DNA of 8,536 nucleotides from Treponema sp. (GTDB taxonomy: Bacteria; Spirochaetota; Spirochaetia; Treponematales; Breznakiellaceae): positions 1 to 8,536 of the forward strand of contig JAISAN010000069.1 in assembly GCA_031266635.1 (NCBI GenBank), given 5' to 3'. A program made the translations under genes and the position numbers. Each line of letters starts with the position of its first letter. Positions within the stretch are counted from its first letter, which is position 1. The notes below the pieces were generated by a model. That model made no database searches. It saw nothing but the letters and a program-made list of their open reading frames with translations, and was not told the DNA's origin. This document shows, in pieces, positions 1-6,377 of this stretch.

Positions 1-955
1 TATCGCTCTTATTCTGGTGATCACCATCAGGGAGCCCAGCTTTTTATCGCTGAACAATTTCAGGAATATCCTGTCCATGTCGGCTACCCGGATCATCATC
101 GCCATGGGGATGGGGGCCATTCTGATAACCGGCGGGGTGGATCTTTCGGCGGGGCGCATGGTGGGCCTGGCGGCGGTTTTATCCGCCTCCCTGCTGCAAT
201 CCCTGGAATATTCCCGGCGGATGTACCCGGATTTGCCGGCGCTGCCCCTGGTTGTACCGATTCTGGTGGCCATGCTCGGCTGCGGGATCTTCGGTTTTTT
301 GAACGGCCTCTTTATCGCCAAACTTAAAGTCCCGGCCTTTATCGCCACCCTGGGTTCCATGGTGGCGGTCTACGGAACCACCTCCCTCTACTTTGACCGG
401 CCGCCCTACGGGGCCCAGCCCATCGGCGGCCTGGACAAGCATTTTATCACCCTGGGTACGGGGTACATCGGGTTTAACGGCGTGTATTCTATTCCCTATA
501 TCGTAATCATCGCGGCCTTTATCACCCTGATTACCTATGTGCTGTTCAATAAAACCACATACGGAAAAAACATCTATGCCATCGGGGGAAACGCCGAGGC
601 CGCCCGGGTATCGGGGGTCAATGTGGGGCGGACCCTGATCGTCGTCTATACCATGGCGGGGCTGCTCTACGGTTTGGGGGGCAGCCTGGAAGCGGCCCGG
701 ACCGGCGGGGCCACCAACAACTACGGAAACGGCTATGAGCTTGACGCTATCGCCGCCTGCGTGGTGGGCGGGGTTTCCAACCTGGGGGGTATCGGCACCG
801 TGCCGGGTATTGTTATCGGGGTGCTGATTTTTTCGGTGATCAACTACGGCCTGACCTTCATCAATATGTCCCCCTACTGGCAGCAGATCGTCAAAGGCGC
901 GATCATCATTGCCGCCGTGGCCCTGGATATACGGAAGTATCTGACCAAGAGATAA
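1..955 (+). CDS. mglC: Sugar ABC transporter permease, MglC-like (CUT2 family), 5' end outside window
   Basis: This is an inner-membrane permease that would work with a periplasmic sugar-binding protein (MglB) and a double ATPase (MglA) to import galactose/methyl-galactoside or a related sugar. The frame is open from base 2, and the residues before the first GTG (position 17) are hydrophobic and continue the first membrane segment, so the true start lies left of the window. Several membrane segments are visible. The C-terminal third carries CUT2 permease signatures: GKNIYAIGGNAEAARVSGV, then SLEAARTGGATNN, then ELDAIAACVVGGVSNLGG, and NYGLTFINMSPYWQQIVKGA near the end. These match E. coli MglC closely as I remember it. 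The stop is TAA at 953-955. No mglA or mglB is in view. The substrate could instead be another sugar, including rhamnose given the neighbours, since related CUT2 systems carry it in some bacteria. Confidence 0.9.
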   Translation, partial: IALILVITIREPSFLSLNNFRNILSMSATRIIIAMGMGAILITGGVDLSAGRMVGLAAVLSASLLQSLEYSRRMYPDLPALPLVVPILVAMLGCGIFGFLNGLFIAKLKVPAFIATLGSMVAVYGTTSLYFDRPPYGAQPIGGLDKHFITLGTGYIGFNGVYSIPYIVIIAAFITLITYVLFNKTTYGKNIYAIGGNAEAARVSGVNVGRTLIVVYTMAGLLYGLGGSLEAARTGGATNNYGNGYELDAIAACVVGGVSNLGGIGTVPGIVIGVLIFSVINYGLTFINMSPYWQQIVKGAIIIAAVALDIRKYLTKR

Positions 956-1081
956 GCGTTTGTTAATTGATCGCCCATGATGTATTCTTATCGCATGAAA
1001 TACGCGTTTTTTCCGTTCTGTTCCGGTTTCAAAACCGGCGCTTTGAGACAGCTCTATTCATAAAAAAAGAAACAGCTTTAT

Positions 1082-1120
1082 GGGAACCTCTAAAAACTTC
1101 AGTTTTTAGAGGTTTTCTTA
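1082..1120 (+). terminator. Perfect inverted repeat with T-rich tail, probable terminator
   Basis: AACCTCTAAAAACT (1085-1098) and AGTTTTTAGAGGTT (1101-1114) are exact reverse complements separated by two bases. As RNA this folds to 13 base pairs with a TTCA loop, and G-T wobbles can extend the base to 1082/1117. TTTTCTT follows at 1113-1119, so it fits a rho-independent terminator for the permease operon, about 130 bp after the permease stop. The dyad is symmetric, but the outer flank on the other strand lacks a clean T-run. It could also be a dispersed repeat copy. Confidence 0.6.
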
Positions 1121-1213
1121 CCCTTTTCCCGGCATAAAATGGATTATCCTTTTTTACTGATGGATAAAAGGGGAAAAACATCCCTGGCCGGAAAAGAAAT
1201 AATGTGGAGAAAA

Positions 1214-1242
1214 TTGAATTTTGTTTATAAGGGTGATATATT
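1214..1242 (+). promoter_or_regulatory. Sigma70-type promoter of the AraC-family regulator
   Basis: TTGAAT (1214-1219) and TATATT (1237-1242) are separated by 17 bases, each differing from the consensus by one or two positions. Transcription would start near 1249, leaving a leader of roughly 25 bases before the regulator's start. A reverse-orientation copy of the motif found upstream of rhaB lies immediately upstream (1205-1213). Confidence 0.6.
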
Positions 1243-1274
1243 ACGTATGGAGTAAGTTGTCCTGGAGAGGGTGA

Positions 1275-2180
1275 ATGGTGAAAGACGTAGATGATAAACG
1301 GGAATGTTTTTTCCACTATATACCCCATAGTAACGAGGATGAAAAATTGGGCATGGTGTGTACTACGGCGGGAAACATTCTCGTTCCCCCCAATACCGTG
1401 TATCCCCCCAATAAAAATGCCCACCCGGTGCCATTCCGGGAGGTTGCCGAAGGCCGTACACTGCCGGAATTTCAGTTTGTGTATATCAGCGACGGGGAAG
1501 GCGTCTTTTACGCCGAAAGCAGAACCTATACGGTAAAAGCCGGTTCCATACTGCTCTTGCTGCCGGGAATGAAACATTCATACAAGCCCCGGTATGAAAC
1601 AGGCTGGCACGAATATTGGGTTGGTTTTACCGGCAGCTTTTTTAACAGCCTGATGGACGAAGGAATTCTCTCCCGGGAGCGTATTTTTTTTGAAATAGGC
1701 CTGCGCGATTATGTACTTTCGATTTTTATGCAAATTTTTGAGGAAGTCCGTTCACAACAGCCGCTGTACCAGGTAAAAGCCTGTTCACAAGTGTATCTGC
1801 TGCTTGCGGAGTTGTTGATCAGCGAGCGCAGAAAAAAACATCCTGAGTATTCGGAACAGCAGCAAATTGTAGAAAAAGTAAAATTTTATATGGAAGAGAA
1901 TATCTACAAAAAAATCAATATCACGAATATTGCCCAGGAAGCGGGGCTGAACGCGTCGCGGTTAAACGATGTTTTTAAAGCTTATACCTCAATGACGCCA
2001 TACCAGTATTATATTCAGATAAAAATCAACAAAGCCTGCCGGCTGCTTGAACAAATGGACATTTCCGTCAAAGAAGCCGCCTTTAAATTGGGATTTGATG
2101 ATCAGTATTATTTTTCGCGGCTTTTCAGGCAGAAGACCGGTATTCCGCCGTCCCGGTGGAAAGGATTTATTTACCAGTGA
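1275..2180 (+). CDS. AraC-family transcriptional regulator, probable L-rhamnose activator
   Basis: A 301-residue cytoplasmic DNA-binding regulator of the usual AraC/XylS/RhaS length. Residues about 35-125 look like the N-terminal cupin-type sugar-sensing domain, with the run TYTVKAGSILLLLPGMKHSY at 84-103. Residues about 200-300 form the two-helix-turn-helix domain: first helix-turn-helix around 215-237 (ITNIAQEAGLNASRLNDVFK), second around 263-286, ending in the family signature GFDDQYYFSRLFRQKTGIPPSRW. The ATG is preceded by GGAGAGG at 1264-1270; a GTG one codon later would be equally spaced. The gene lies directly upstream of rhaB and rhaA in the same orientation, so it most likely activates them in response to rhamnose, the role of RhaS/RhaR in enterobacteria. 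I cannot tell an RhaS or RhaR orthologue from a functional analogue, so no symbol is given. Confidence 0.88.
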   Translation: MVKDVDDKRECFFHYIPHSNEDEKLGMVCTTAGNILVPPNTVYPPNKNAHPVPFREVAEGRTLPEFQFVYISDGEGVFYAESRTYTVKAGSILLLLPGMKHSYKPRYETGWHEYWVGFTGSFFNSLMDEGILSRERIFFEIGLRDYVLSIFMQIFEEVRSQQPLYQVKACSQVYLLLAELLISERRKKHPEYSEQQQIVEKVKFYMEENIYKKINITNIAQEAGLNASRLNDVFKAYTSMTPYQYYIQIKINKACRLLEQMDISVKEAAFKLGFDDQYYFSRLFRQKTGIPPSRWKGFIYQ

Positions 2181-2305
2181 ACCCCTTCCGAAGGACGGCG
2201 GGGAACCGGATAACATAGCCGGAACATTGGACTTGTTCGACAACGCGAACCTTCGGTCCCTGGTGGTTATCGCGGACTAAAGTCCGGCACATTTCTGACA
2301 ATTCA

Positions 2306-2341
2306 GGTTTTCTCCATTTGTTCAATGGTAATCTCCATTTG
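2306..2341 (+). promoter_or_regulatory. Tandem direct repeats, candidate AraC-family activator site
   Basis: GGTTTTCTCCATTTG (2306-2320) and GGTAATCTCCATTTG (2327-2341) match at 13 of 15 positions and are spaced exactly 21 bp apart, two helical turns. AraC-family activators typically bind two direct half-sites with this spacing. The second copy ends where the -35 region of the rhaB promoter would lie. That is the expected position for activation by contact with RNA polymerase, so the neighbouring regulator is the likely ligand. Confidence 0.65.
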
Positions 2342-2366
2342 CGGCCGTTGAAAACGGAAGTATAAT
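2338..2366 (+). promoter_or_regulatory. rhaBA promoter with consensus -10 and poor -35
   Basis: TATAAT at 2361-2366 is a perfect -10 box. Seventeen bases upstream the -35 position reads TTTGCG (2338-2343), a poor match to TTGACA, as is usual for activator-dependent promoters. Transcription would begin near 2373, giving a leader of about 37 bases. Confidence 0.6.
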
Positions 2367-2409
2367 GAATTTCTGATACGGGGAAATACGCCGCGTATGG
2401 ATTCAATCT

Positions 2410-3810
2410 ATGAACTATCATTATCATTTAGCAGTTGATATAGGAGCATCCGGCGGACGGCATATTCTTGGCCGGCTGGAAAACGGCATTATTAAAACCG
2501 AAGAAATATTTCGTTTTGACAACAAGCCGGAAATAAAAAACGGCATACTCTGTTGGGATATTGATAAGCTGCTGCAAAACATCATTTATGGCATAAAAAA
2601 ATGTAAAACCCTGGGGAAAATCCCGGCTACCCTGGGCATTGATACCTGGGCGGTCGATTTTATCCTGCTGGATAAAAACGACAAAATACTGGGGGAAGCG
2701 GTTTCGTACCGGGACCTTCGTACTCTGGGCATGGATAAAGCGGCCGAAAAAATTATACCCTATGCCGAATTATATCAAAGAACGGGGATACAGAAACAGA
2801 TTTTTAATACCATTTATCAACTTTTGGCGGTCAAACAAAAGCAGCCGGAATTGATGGGGGAGGCCGCTTGTCTTTTGATGCTTCCCGATTATTTTAATTT
2901 TCGATTAACCGGCGTAAAAAAACAGGAATACACCAATGCCACCAGTACCGGCCTGGTAAACGCCGCCGGTTTTTCCTGGGATTTTCCGGTCATCGAAAAA
3001 CTGGGACTACCCGCCGGTCTATTTGGCCCCCTGTCGAGTCCCGGAACCAGGGTAGGAAAACTTTCGGCGGATATAGCGCGGGAGGCCGGTTTTAATTGTA
3101 CGGTAGTGCTTCCATGTACCCACGATACCGGGAGCGCATACCTGGCGGTTCCCGCGGAAGGCCATAAGACCGTATACCTTTCCAGCGGAACCTGGAGCCT
3201 GATTGGAATTGAAACGGAAGGGCCGCTTATTAACCAAAAATCACGGGAAGCGAATTTTACCAACGAGGGCGGATACGATTTCCGTTTCCGTTTTCTGAAA
3301 AATATTATGGGGCTCTGGATAATCCAGATGATAAAGCGGGAACTTCATAATGCCGTATCGTACAATGATCTGACGCGGATGGCCATGAACGCAAGAAACT
3401 ATACAGCCCTTATTGATATTAACAGTCCCGACTTTTTTTCACCCCCCAGCATGATCGATGCGGTAAAAAAAGCCTGTATAAAAGGAGGAAACAGGGCGCC
3501 GGAAAATGCCGGGGAGATACTGCAATGTGTTTATGCCAGCCTCGCCGTATGTTATGCTGATGTTATCAGGGAGATACAGGATATAACCGGGGAACAGTAC
3601 GACCGGATACATATTGTGGGAGGGGGTTGCAAAGATTCGTATTTAAATACCTTGCTGGCACAGGCGGCCGGAATTCCGGTATTTGCGGGCCCTGTGGAAG
3701 GAACGGCGGTGGGTAATCTGCTGGCCCAAATGATAGGAGCGGGTGAATTTTCTTCCATTGGAATGGCAAGAAACATCGTTAAAAACAGTTTTGAAATACA
3801 CCGGTATTAA
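2410..3810 (+). CDS. rhaB: L-rhamnulokinase
   Basis: Cytoplasmic FGGY-family kinase that phosphorylates L-rhamnulose with ATP to L-rhamnulose-1-phosphate, the second step of rhamnose breakdown. The 466-residue length is close to the usual 480-490. The N-terminal actin-like fold shows the phosphate-binding motif DIGASGGR at 10-17 and GIDTWAVDF at 77-85. HDTGSA at 238-243 contains the expected catalytic Asp (D239, the counterpart of the HDTASA aspartate). SSGTWSLIG at 258-266 and the C-terminal IHIVGGGCKDSYLN run, followed by GPVEGTAVGN, form the nucleotide-binding half. SRE-NFTNEGG at about 278-287 is typical of rhamnulokinases rather than xylulokinases. The ATG is the only sensible start, but no good Shine-Dalgarno precedes it (TATGGATTCAATCT). 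rhaA follows 19 bases after the stop in the same operon. Confidence 0.95.
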   Translation: MNYHYHLAVDIGASGGRHILGRLENGIIKTEEIFRFDNKPEIKNGILCWDIDKLLQNIIYGIKKCKTLGKIPATLGIDTWAVDFILLDKNDKILGEAVSYRDLRTLGMDKAAEKIIPYAELYQRTGIQKQIFNTIYQLLAVKQKQPELMGEAACLLMLPDYFNFRLTGVKKQEYTNATSTGLVNAAGFSWDFPVIEKLGLPAGLFGPLSSPGTRVGKLSADIAREAGFNCTVVLPCTHDTGSAYLAVPAEGHKTVYLSSGTWSLIGIETEGPLINQKSREANFTNEGGYDFRFRFLKNIMGLWIIQMIKRELHNAVSYNDLTRMAMNARNYTALIDINSPDFFSPPSMIDAVKKACIKGGNRAPENAGEILQCVYASLAVCYADVIREIQDITGEQYDRIHIVGGGCKDSYLNTLLAQAAGIPVFAGPVEGTAVGNLLAQMIGAGEFSSIGMARNIVKNSFEIHRY

Positions 3811-3829
3811 CAGAAAAGGAGCGGATTTT

Positions 3830-5074
3830 ATGGATAGTTTTATTGAAGCAAAACAGCGATATGAAGATCTGGGGGTGGATGTAGAAAAAGCTTTGACCCT
3901 TCTTTCTTCAAAGGCGATTAGTATTCATTGCTGGCAGGGAGATGATGTTAAAGGTTTTGAAAACAGAGGGGCGGTATTATCCGGGGGCATACAGGCAACC
4001 GGGAATTACCCCGGCAAAGCCCGTAACCCTGAAGAATTGATGGAAGATTTTGAAAAGGCCATTTCCCTGATACCGGGCAAAAAACGAATAAATCTTCATG
4101 CCATTTATGCCATTACGGGGAAAAAAATGGTTGAGCGGAACCGGCTTGAACCGGCGTTCTTTGATCCCTGGATAGATTTTGCGAAAAAAAATCATACCGG
4201 CATAGATTTTAATCCCACTTTTTTCAGCCACCCAATGGTAAAAAACAATCTGACCCTTTCCAGCCCTGAAAGTTCCGTGCGGGATTATTGGATAGGGCAT
4301 GGCATAATATGCCGTCGTATCGCCGCCTATATAGCCCAAAAGATGAATGACTCAGTGTTAAACAATCTTTGGATTCCCGATGGTTATAAGGATATTCCGG
4401 CGGACCGGCTTGGACCCCGGCAGCGCCTGAAAGACAGTCTGGATAAAATATATGCGGAAAAACTAAGCGGAGTAATTGATTGTCTGGAAAGCAAGGTATT
4501 CGGCATTGGACTTGAATCCTATACGGTAGGTTCCGCGGAATTTTATCTGTCCTACGCGCTCAGTCATCCCGGTATTTATAATCTGCTGGACAATGGGCAT
4601 TACCATCCCACCGAGGTAATCAGCGATAAGATTTCAAGCTTCCTGATTTTTTTTGATAAATTGCCTCTCCACGTAACCAGGCCGGTGCGATGGGATTCGG
4701 ACCATGTGGTACTGCTGGATGATGAGTTAAAAGAAATTGCCCGGGAGATTGTACGAAACGACGCTTTGGACAAGGTGCTTATCGGTCTCGATTATTTTGA
4801 CGCTTCAGTCAACCGTATTGCCGCATGGGTCATCGGAACCCGTAACATGCAGAAGGCCCTGTTATTTGCCCTGCTGCAGCCCATTGAAAAAATGAAAAAA
4901 CAGCAGGACGAATACCGCTTTACCGAGCTTATGATGTTGAACGAAGAACTAAAAACCTTTCCGTTCGGGGCAATATGGGACGAATGGTGCGGAAGAGAGA
5001 ATGTCCCCCAGGGAAGGAACTGGTTTAAGGAAATTGAACGGTACGAACAGGACATATTAAGCAGACGGAACTAA
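3830..5074 (+). CDS. rhaA: L-rhamnose isomerase
   Basis: Cytoplasmic metal-dependent (Mn/Zn/Co) aldose-ketose isomerase converting L-rhamnose to L-rhamnulose, the first pathway step. It has 414 residues against about 419 in E. coli, and collinear conserved blocks run through its whole length: ISIHCWQGDDVKGFE (30-44), GGIQATGNYPGKARN (52-66), INLHAIY (87-93), FNPTFFSHP (127-135), ESKVFGIGLESYTVGS (220-235), GHYHPTEVISDKIS (256-269), HVTRPVRWDSDHVVLLDD (281-298) and DYFDASVNRIAAWVIGTRN (321-339). Metal ligands by alignment with the E. coli enzyme as I remember it are E220, D254, H281 and D321 (structural) and H257, D289 and D291 (catalytic); all are present. The frame is open further upstream, but the ATG at 3830 is correct: AAAAGGAG (3814-3821) lies eight bases before it and the N-terminus aligns there. 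The upstream extension would overlap rhaB. No terminator with a T-run follows. Confidence 0.97.
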   Translation: MDSFIEAKQRYEDLGVDVEKALTLLSSKAISIHCWQGDDVKGFENRGAVLSGGIQATGNYPGKARNPEELMEDFEKAISLIPGKKRINLHAIYAITGKKMVERNRLEPAFFDPWIDFAKKNHTGIDFNPTFFSHPMVKNNLTLSSPESSVRDYWIGHGIICRRIAAYIAQKMNDSVLNNLWIPDGYKDIPADRLGPRQRLKDSLDKIYAEKLSGVIDCLESKVFGIGLESYTVGSAEFYLSYALSHPGIYNLLDNGHYHPTEVISDKISSFLIFFDKLPLHVTRPVRWDSDHVVLLDDELKEIAREIVRNDALDKVLIGLDYFDASVNRIAAWVIGTRNMQKALLFALLQPIEKMKKQQDEYRFTELMMLNEELKTFPFGAIWDEWCGRENVPQGRNWFKEIERYEQDILSRRN

Positions 5075-5129
5075 CAGTTGTTGCGGCTGGGCGTACATTG
5101 GCCTTGCCGGGCGGGAAGGAGTTTCCGGG
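5075..5129. other. Short convergent gap between rhaA and the aldolase
   Basis: Only 55 bases separate the two converging stops. An imperfect stem CCTTGCC/GGGAAGG lies in the gap, and GTCAGG-TTCCG-CCTGAC (5129-5145) overlaps the aldolase stop codon. Neither is followed by a T-run on either strand, so no intrinsic terminator is called. Confidence 0.5.
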
Positions 5130-6266
5130 TCAGGTTCCGCCTGACTGCTGTGCCCGGTAGCGTTCAACTTCCCAATTGTTAATAAAGTCGATCTGGTCAT
5201 CGTCCATAAAGCGGCCGCCGCCGAAACTTTCCGCGTAGACCGCCACTTTGACGGTATCGATAAAAAGCTCCACGGCGGTTTGAGCGGTTTTTTCCGAATT
5301 GCCGAGGCCGAAAATTCCCAGCCCCTGACAGGCGGTTATTTTGGGGAGCCTGCCGGTTTTTCCCCGGTGTTTTTCCCAGTCCCCGGCGGGCCCCTCCGGA
5401 TTTTCCGGGTCCTCGATAAAGAGGGGATCGCTGCCGGCGTAGACGATATGATCCGGGGTAAAAGCCGATGAGACCGGGGCAAAGGATCGCCGGTCTTTTA
5501 CAAACCCGGCAATCTCGGCATTCCGTTCAAAACGGAAAAACCAGGGGGCGCCCTCGGTTTCCTTTTCCGCCAGGCGGCACAATTCCCCGCCCAGATTTTC
5601 AGAAACCGCGCAGGCCGCGGCCCTGGGGGTAAAATCAGGCTTCCGTAAAATATACTTTTCCAGGGTTTCTATAATCCGCTTATAAAGGGCCTTGACGCCG
5701 TCCACCGTATCGGCGCCCACAAAGACCCCGTGGTTTTGGAGGAAAATAATGTCCGGGGTTTTCCCGCATGCCGCCTTAAAGGCCGCCGCGGCTTTTTTTA
5801 CTTCCCGGCAGAGAATATATCCGGGGTTAATTGAGGGAATCCAGAGGCTGTCCCCGGAAAAGAGTTCCCGGGAAGCCGCCTCCCCCCTTTGGGAGCAGGT
5901 GAGGCCGTTGACCAGGGAAGGATGGGTGTGGACCACATAGGCAAAGGGCAAAAGGTCGTGGAGGAGGGTTTCGACGCTGGGACGCTTGTGCTCCTCGCCG
6001 GGACACTTGGCGGCCATCATGTCCGCCAGGACCGCCGATTCCCGCCGGCCGGCGTCCGCCGGGTATGTTTTTTCCCAAATTTGCCCCAGTTTTGCCCGGT
6101 CCATCTTTACAAAGTCCCCGGGTTCCGCCCTGGCAAGGCTTATGCCGGAACCCTTTACATAAAGGAAATCCTGGTCCTTAAACGAGGTGTTACCGCCCCC
6201 GGCAATCACATAATCGGGATTGGAGCCGTAAAATTGAGAAATGGAGACGAGTTCCGGTAGTCCCAT
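5130..6266 (-). CDS. rhaD: Class II aldolase, probable rhamnulose-1-phosphate aldolase (RhaD aldolase-half type)
   Basis: A 378-residue class II (zinc) aldolase/adducin-family protein, expected to split L-rhamnulose-1-phosphate into DHAP and L-lactaldehyde. From the ATG at 6266, the phosphate-binding motif GGNTS lies at 24-28, the probable catalytic Glu at E99 (SVETLLHD), the zinc ligands in VVHTHP (H113, H115) and the third in LQNHG (H179). The C-terminus (GLGIFGLGNSEKTAQTA... then FINNWEVERYRAQQ) resembles the end of the aldolase half of bifunctional RhaD/YuxG proteins, but here the protein stops before the short-chain dehydrogenase half. A TTG at 6317 could extend the frame by 17 residues. 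I prefer the ATG because AAGGGGG (6273-6279, minus strand) sits six bases upstream and the family fold begins there. The gene is convergent with rhaA and divergent from a DeoR regulator. The rha context supports the substrate, but fuculose-1-phosphate or a related sugar is possible. Confidence 0.78.
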   Translation of the reverse strand: MGLPELVSISQFYGSNPDYVIAGGGNTSFKDQDFLYVKGSGISLARAEPGDFVKMDRAKLGQIWEKTYPADAGRRESAVLADMMAAKCPGEEHKRPSVETLLHDLLPFAYVVHTHPSLVNGLTCSQRGEAASRELFSGDSLWIPSINPGYILCREVKKAAAAFKAACGKTPDIIFLQNHGVFVGADTVDGVKALYKRIIETLEKYILRKPDFTPRAAACAVSENLGGELCRLAEKETEGAPWFFRFERNAEIAGFVKDRRSFAPVSSAFTPDHIVYAGSDPLFIEDPENPEGPAGDWEKHRGKTGRLPKITACQGLGIFGLGNSEKTAQTAVELFIDTVKVAVYAESFGGGRFMDDDQIDFINNWEVERYRAQQSGGT

Positions 6267-6272
6267 GGTTTT

Positions 6273-6279
6273 CCCCCTT
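6273..6279 (-). promoter_or_regulatory. Ribosome-binding site deciding the aldolase start
   Basis: On the minus strand AAGGGGG lies six bases before the ATG at 6266. Its AAGG is also the 3' arm of a small hairpin, CCTTGT-TGCC-ACAAGG (6291 to 6276 on the minus strand), which could partly mask it. The competing TTG at 6317 has no comparable site. Confidence 0.6.
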
Positions 6280-6349
6280 GTGGCAACAAGGTTATCAGAA
6301 AAACAGAGCCCCGGCAAGTGTTTTTTTACTCTTTTCTTGCTTTTTTCTT

Positions 6350-6377
6350 TTGAATTACTTGTGTTTGTTTTTATAAT
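6350..6377 (+). promoter_or_regulatory. Promoter of the DeoR-E2 operon
   Basis: TTGAAT (6350-6355) and a perfect TATAAT (6372-6377) are 16 bases apart. Transcription would begin near 6384, only about a dozen bases before the DeoR ATG. A second possible pair is TTGTGT (6359-6364) and TATAAA (6382-6387), 17 bases apart, which would make the message almost leaderless. A 30-base pyrimidine-rich tract (6321-6350) lies just upstream. Confidence 0.6.

Larger units (their letters stand above)
956..1274. other. Intergenic region between permease and AraC-family regulator
   Basis: This 319-bp gap contains no convincing gene. From left to right it holds a short dyad (CCGGTT-TCAA-AACCGG, 1024-1037 core, arms extendable to 1023-1038) without a T-run, a perfect 30-bp inverted repeat (1085-1114) followed by a T-rich stretch, an AT-rich segment, and the promoter and ribosome-binding site of the regulator. 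A 28-codon frame at 977-1063 has no ribosome-binding site and is not called. Confidence 0.7.
2181..2409. other. Intergenic regulatory region between AraC regulator and rhaB
   Basis: This 229-bp gap contains no gene. It has a short dyad CGGACT-AA-AGTCCG at 2273-2286 with no T-run, so I do not call it a terminator, and read-through from the regulator into rhaB remains possible. The direct-repeat operator candidate and the TATAAT box described separately follow. Confidence 0.65.

Noticed and set aside
977..1063. A 28-codon plus-strand frame (MMYSYRMKYAFF...) in the permease-regulator gap
   Set aside because: No ribosome-binding site or promoter precedes it, and a frame of this length is expected by chance.
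1029..1577. A 182-codon minus-strand frame across the regulator's promoter and 5' half
   Set aside because: It overlaps the well-supported AraC-family gene antisense, has no family motifs, and its composition is what the opposite frame would produce.
2273..2286. CGGACT-AA-AGTCCG dyad as a terminator of the regulator gene
   Set aside because: There is no T-run after it and the loop is only two bases; it is noted as a dyad of unknown role.
2047..2427. Short frames on both strands around the regulator 3' end and the rhaB promoter
   Set aside because: They cross the regulator's coding end and the probable operator and show no recognisable protein features.
2397..2438. A 14-codon frame overlapping the rhaB start, possible leader peptide
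   Set aside because: It has no ribosome-binding site and no rare-codon or attenuator pattern; probably chance.
3743..3829. Upstream extension of rhaA by 29 codons
   Set aside because: It would overlap rhaB, whereas the ATG at 3830 has a strong AAAAGGAG site and matches the family N-terminus.
5129..5145. GTCAGG-TTCCG-CCTGAC hairpin as a bidirectional terminator between rhaA and the aldolase
   Set aside because: The stem is six pairs, overlaps the aldolase stop codon, and lacks T-runs on both strands.
5827..6260. Frames antisense to or out of phase with the aldolase (for example 123 codons at 5889-6260, +)
   Set aside because: These are shadows of a GC-rich gene whose minus-strand frame carries complete aldolase motifs.
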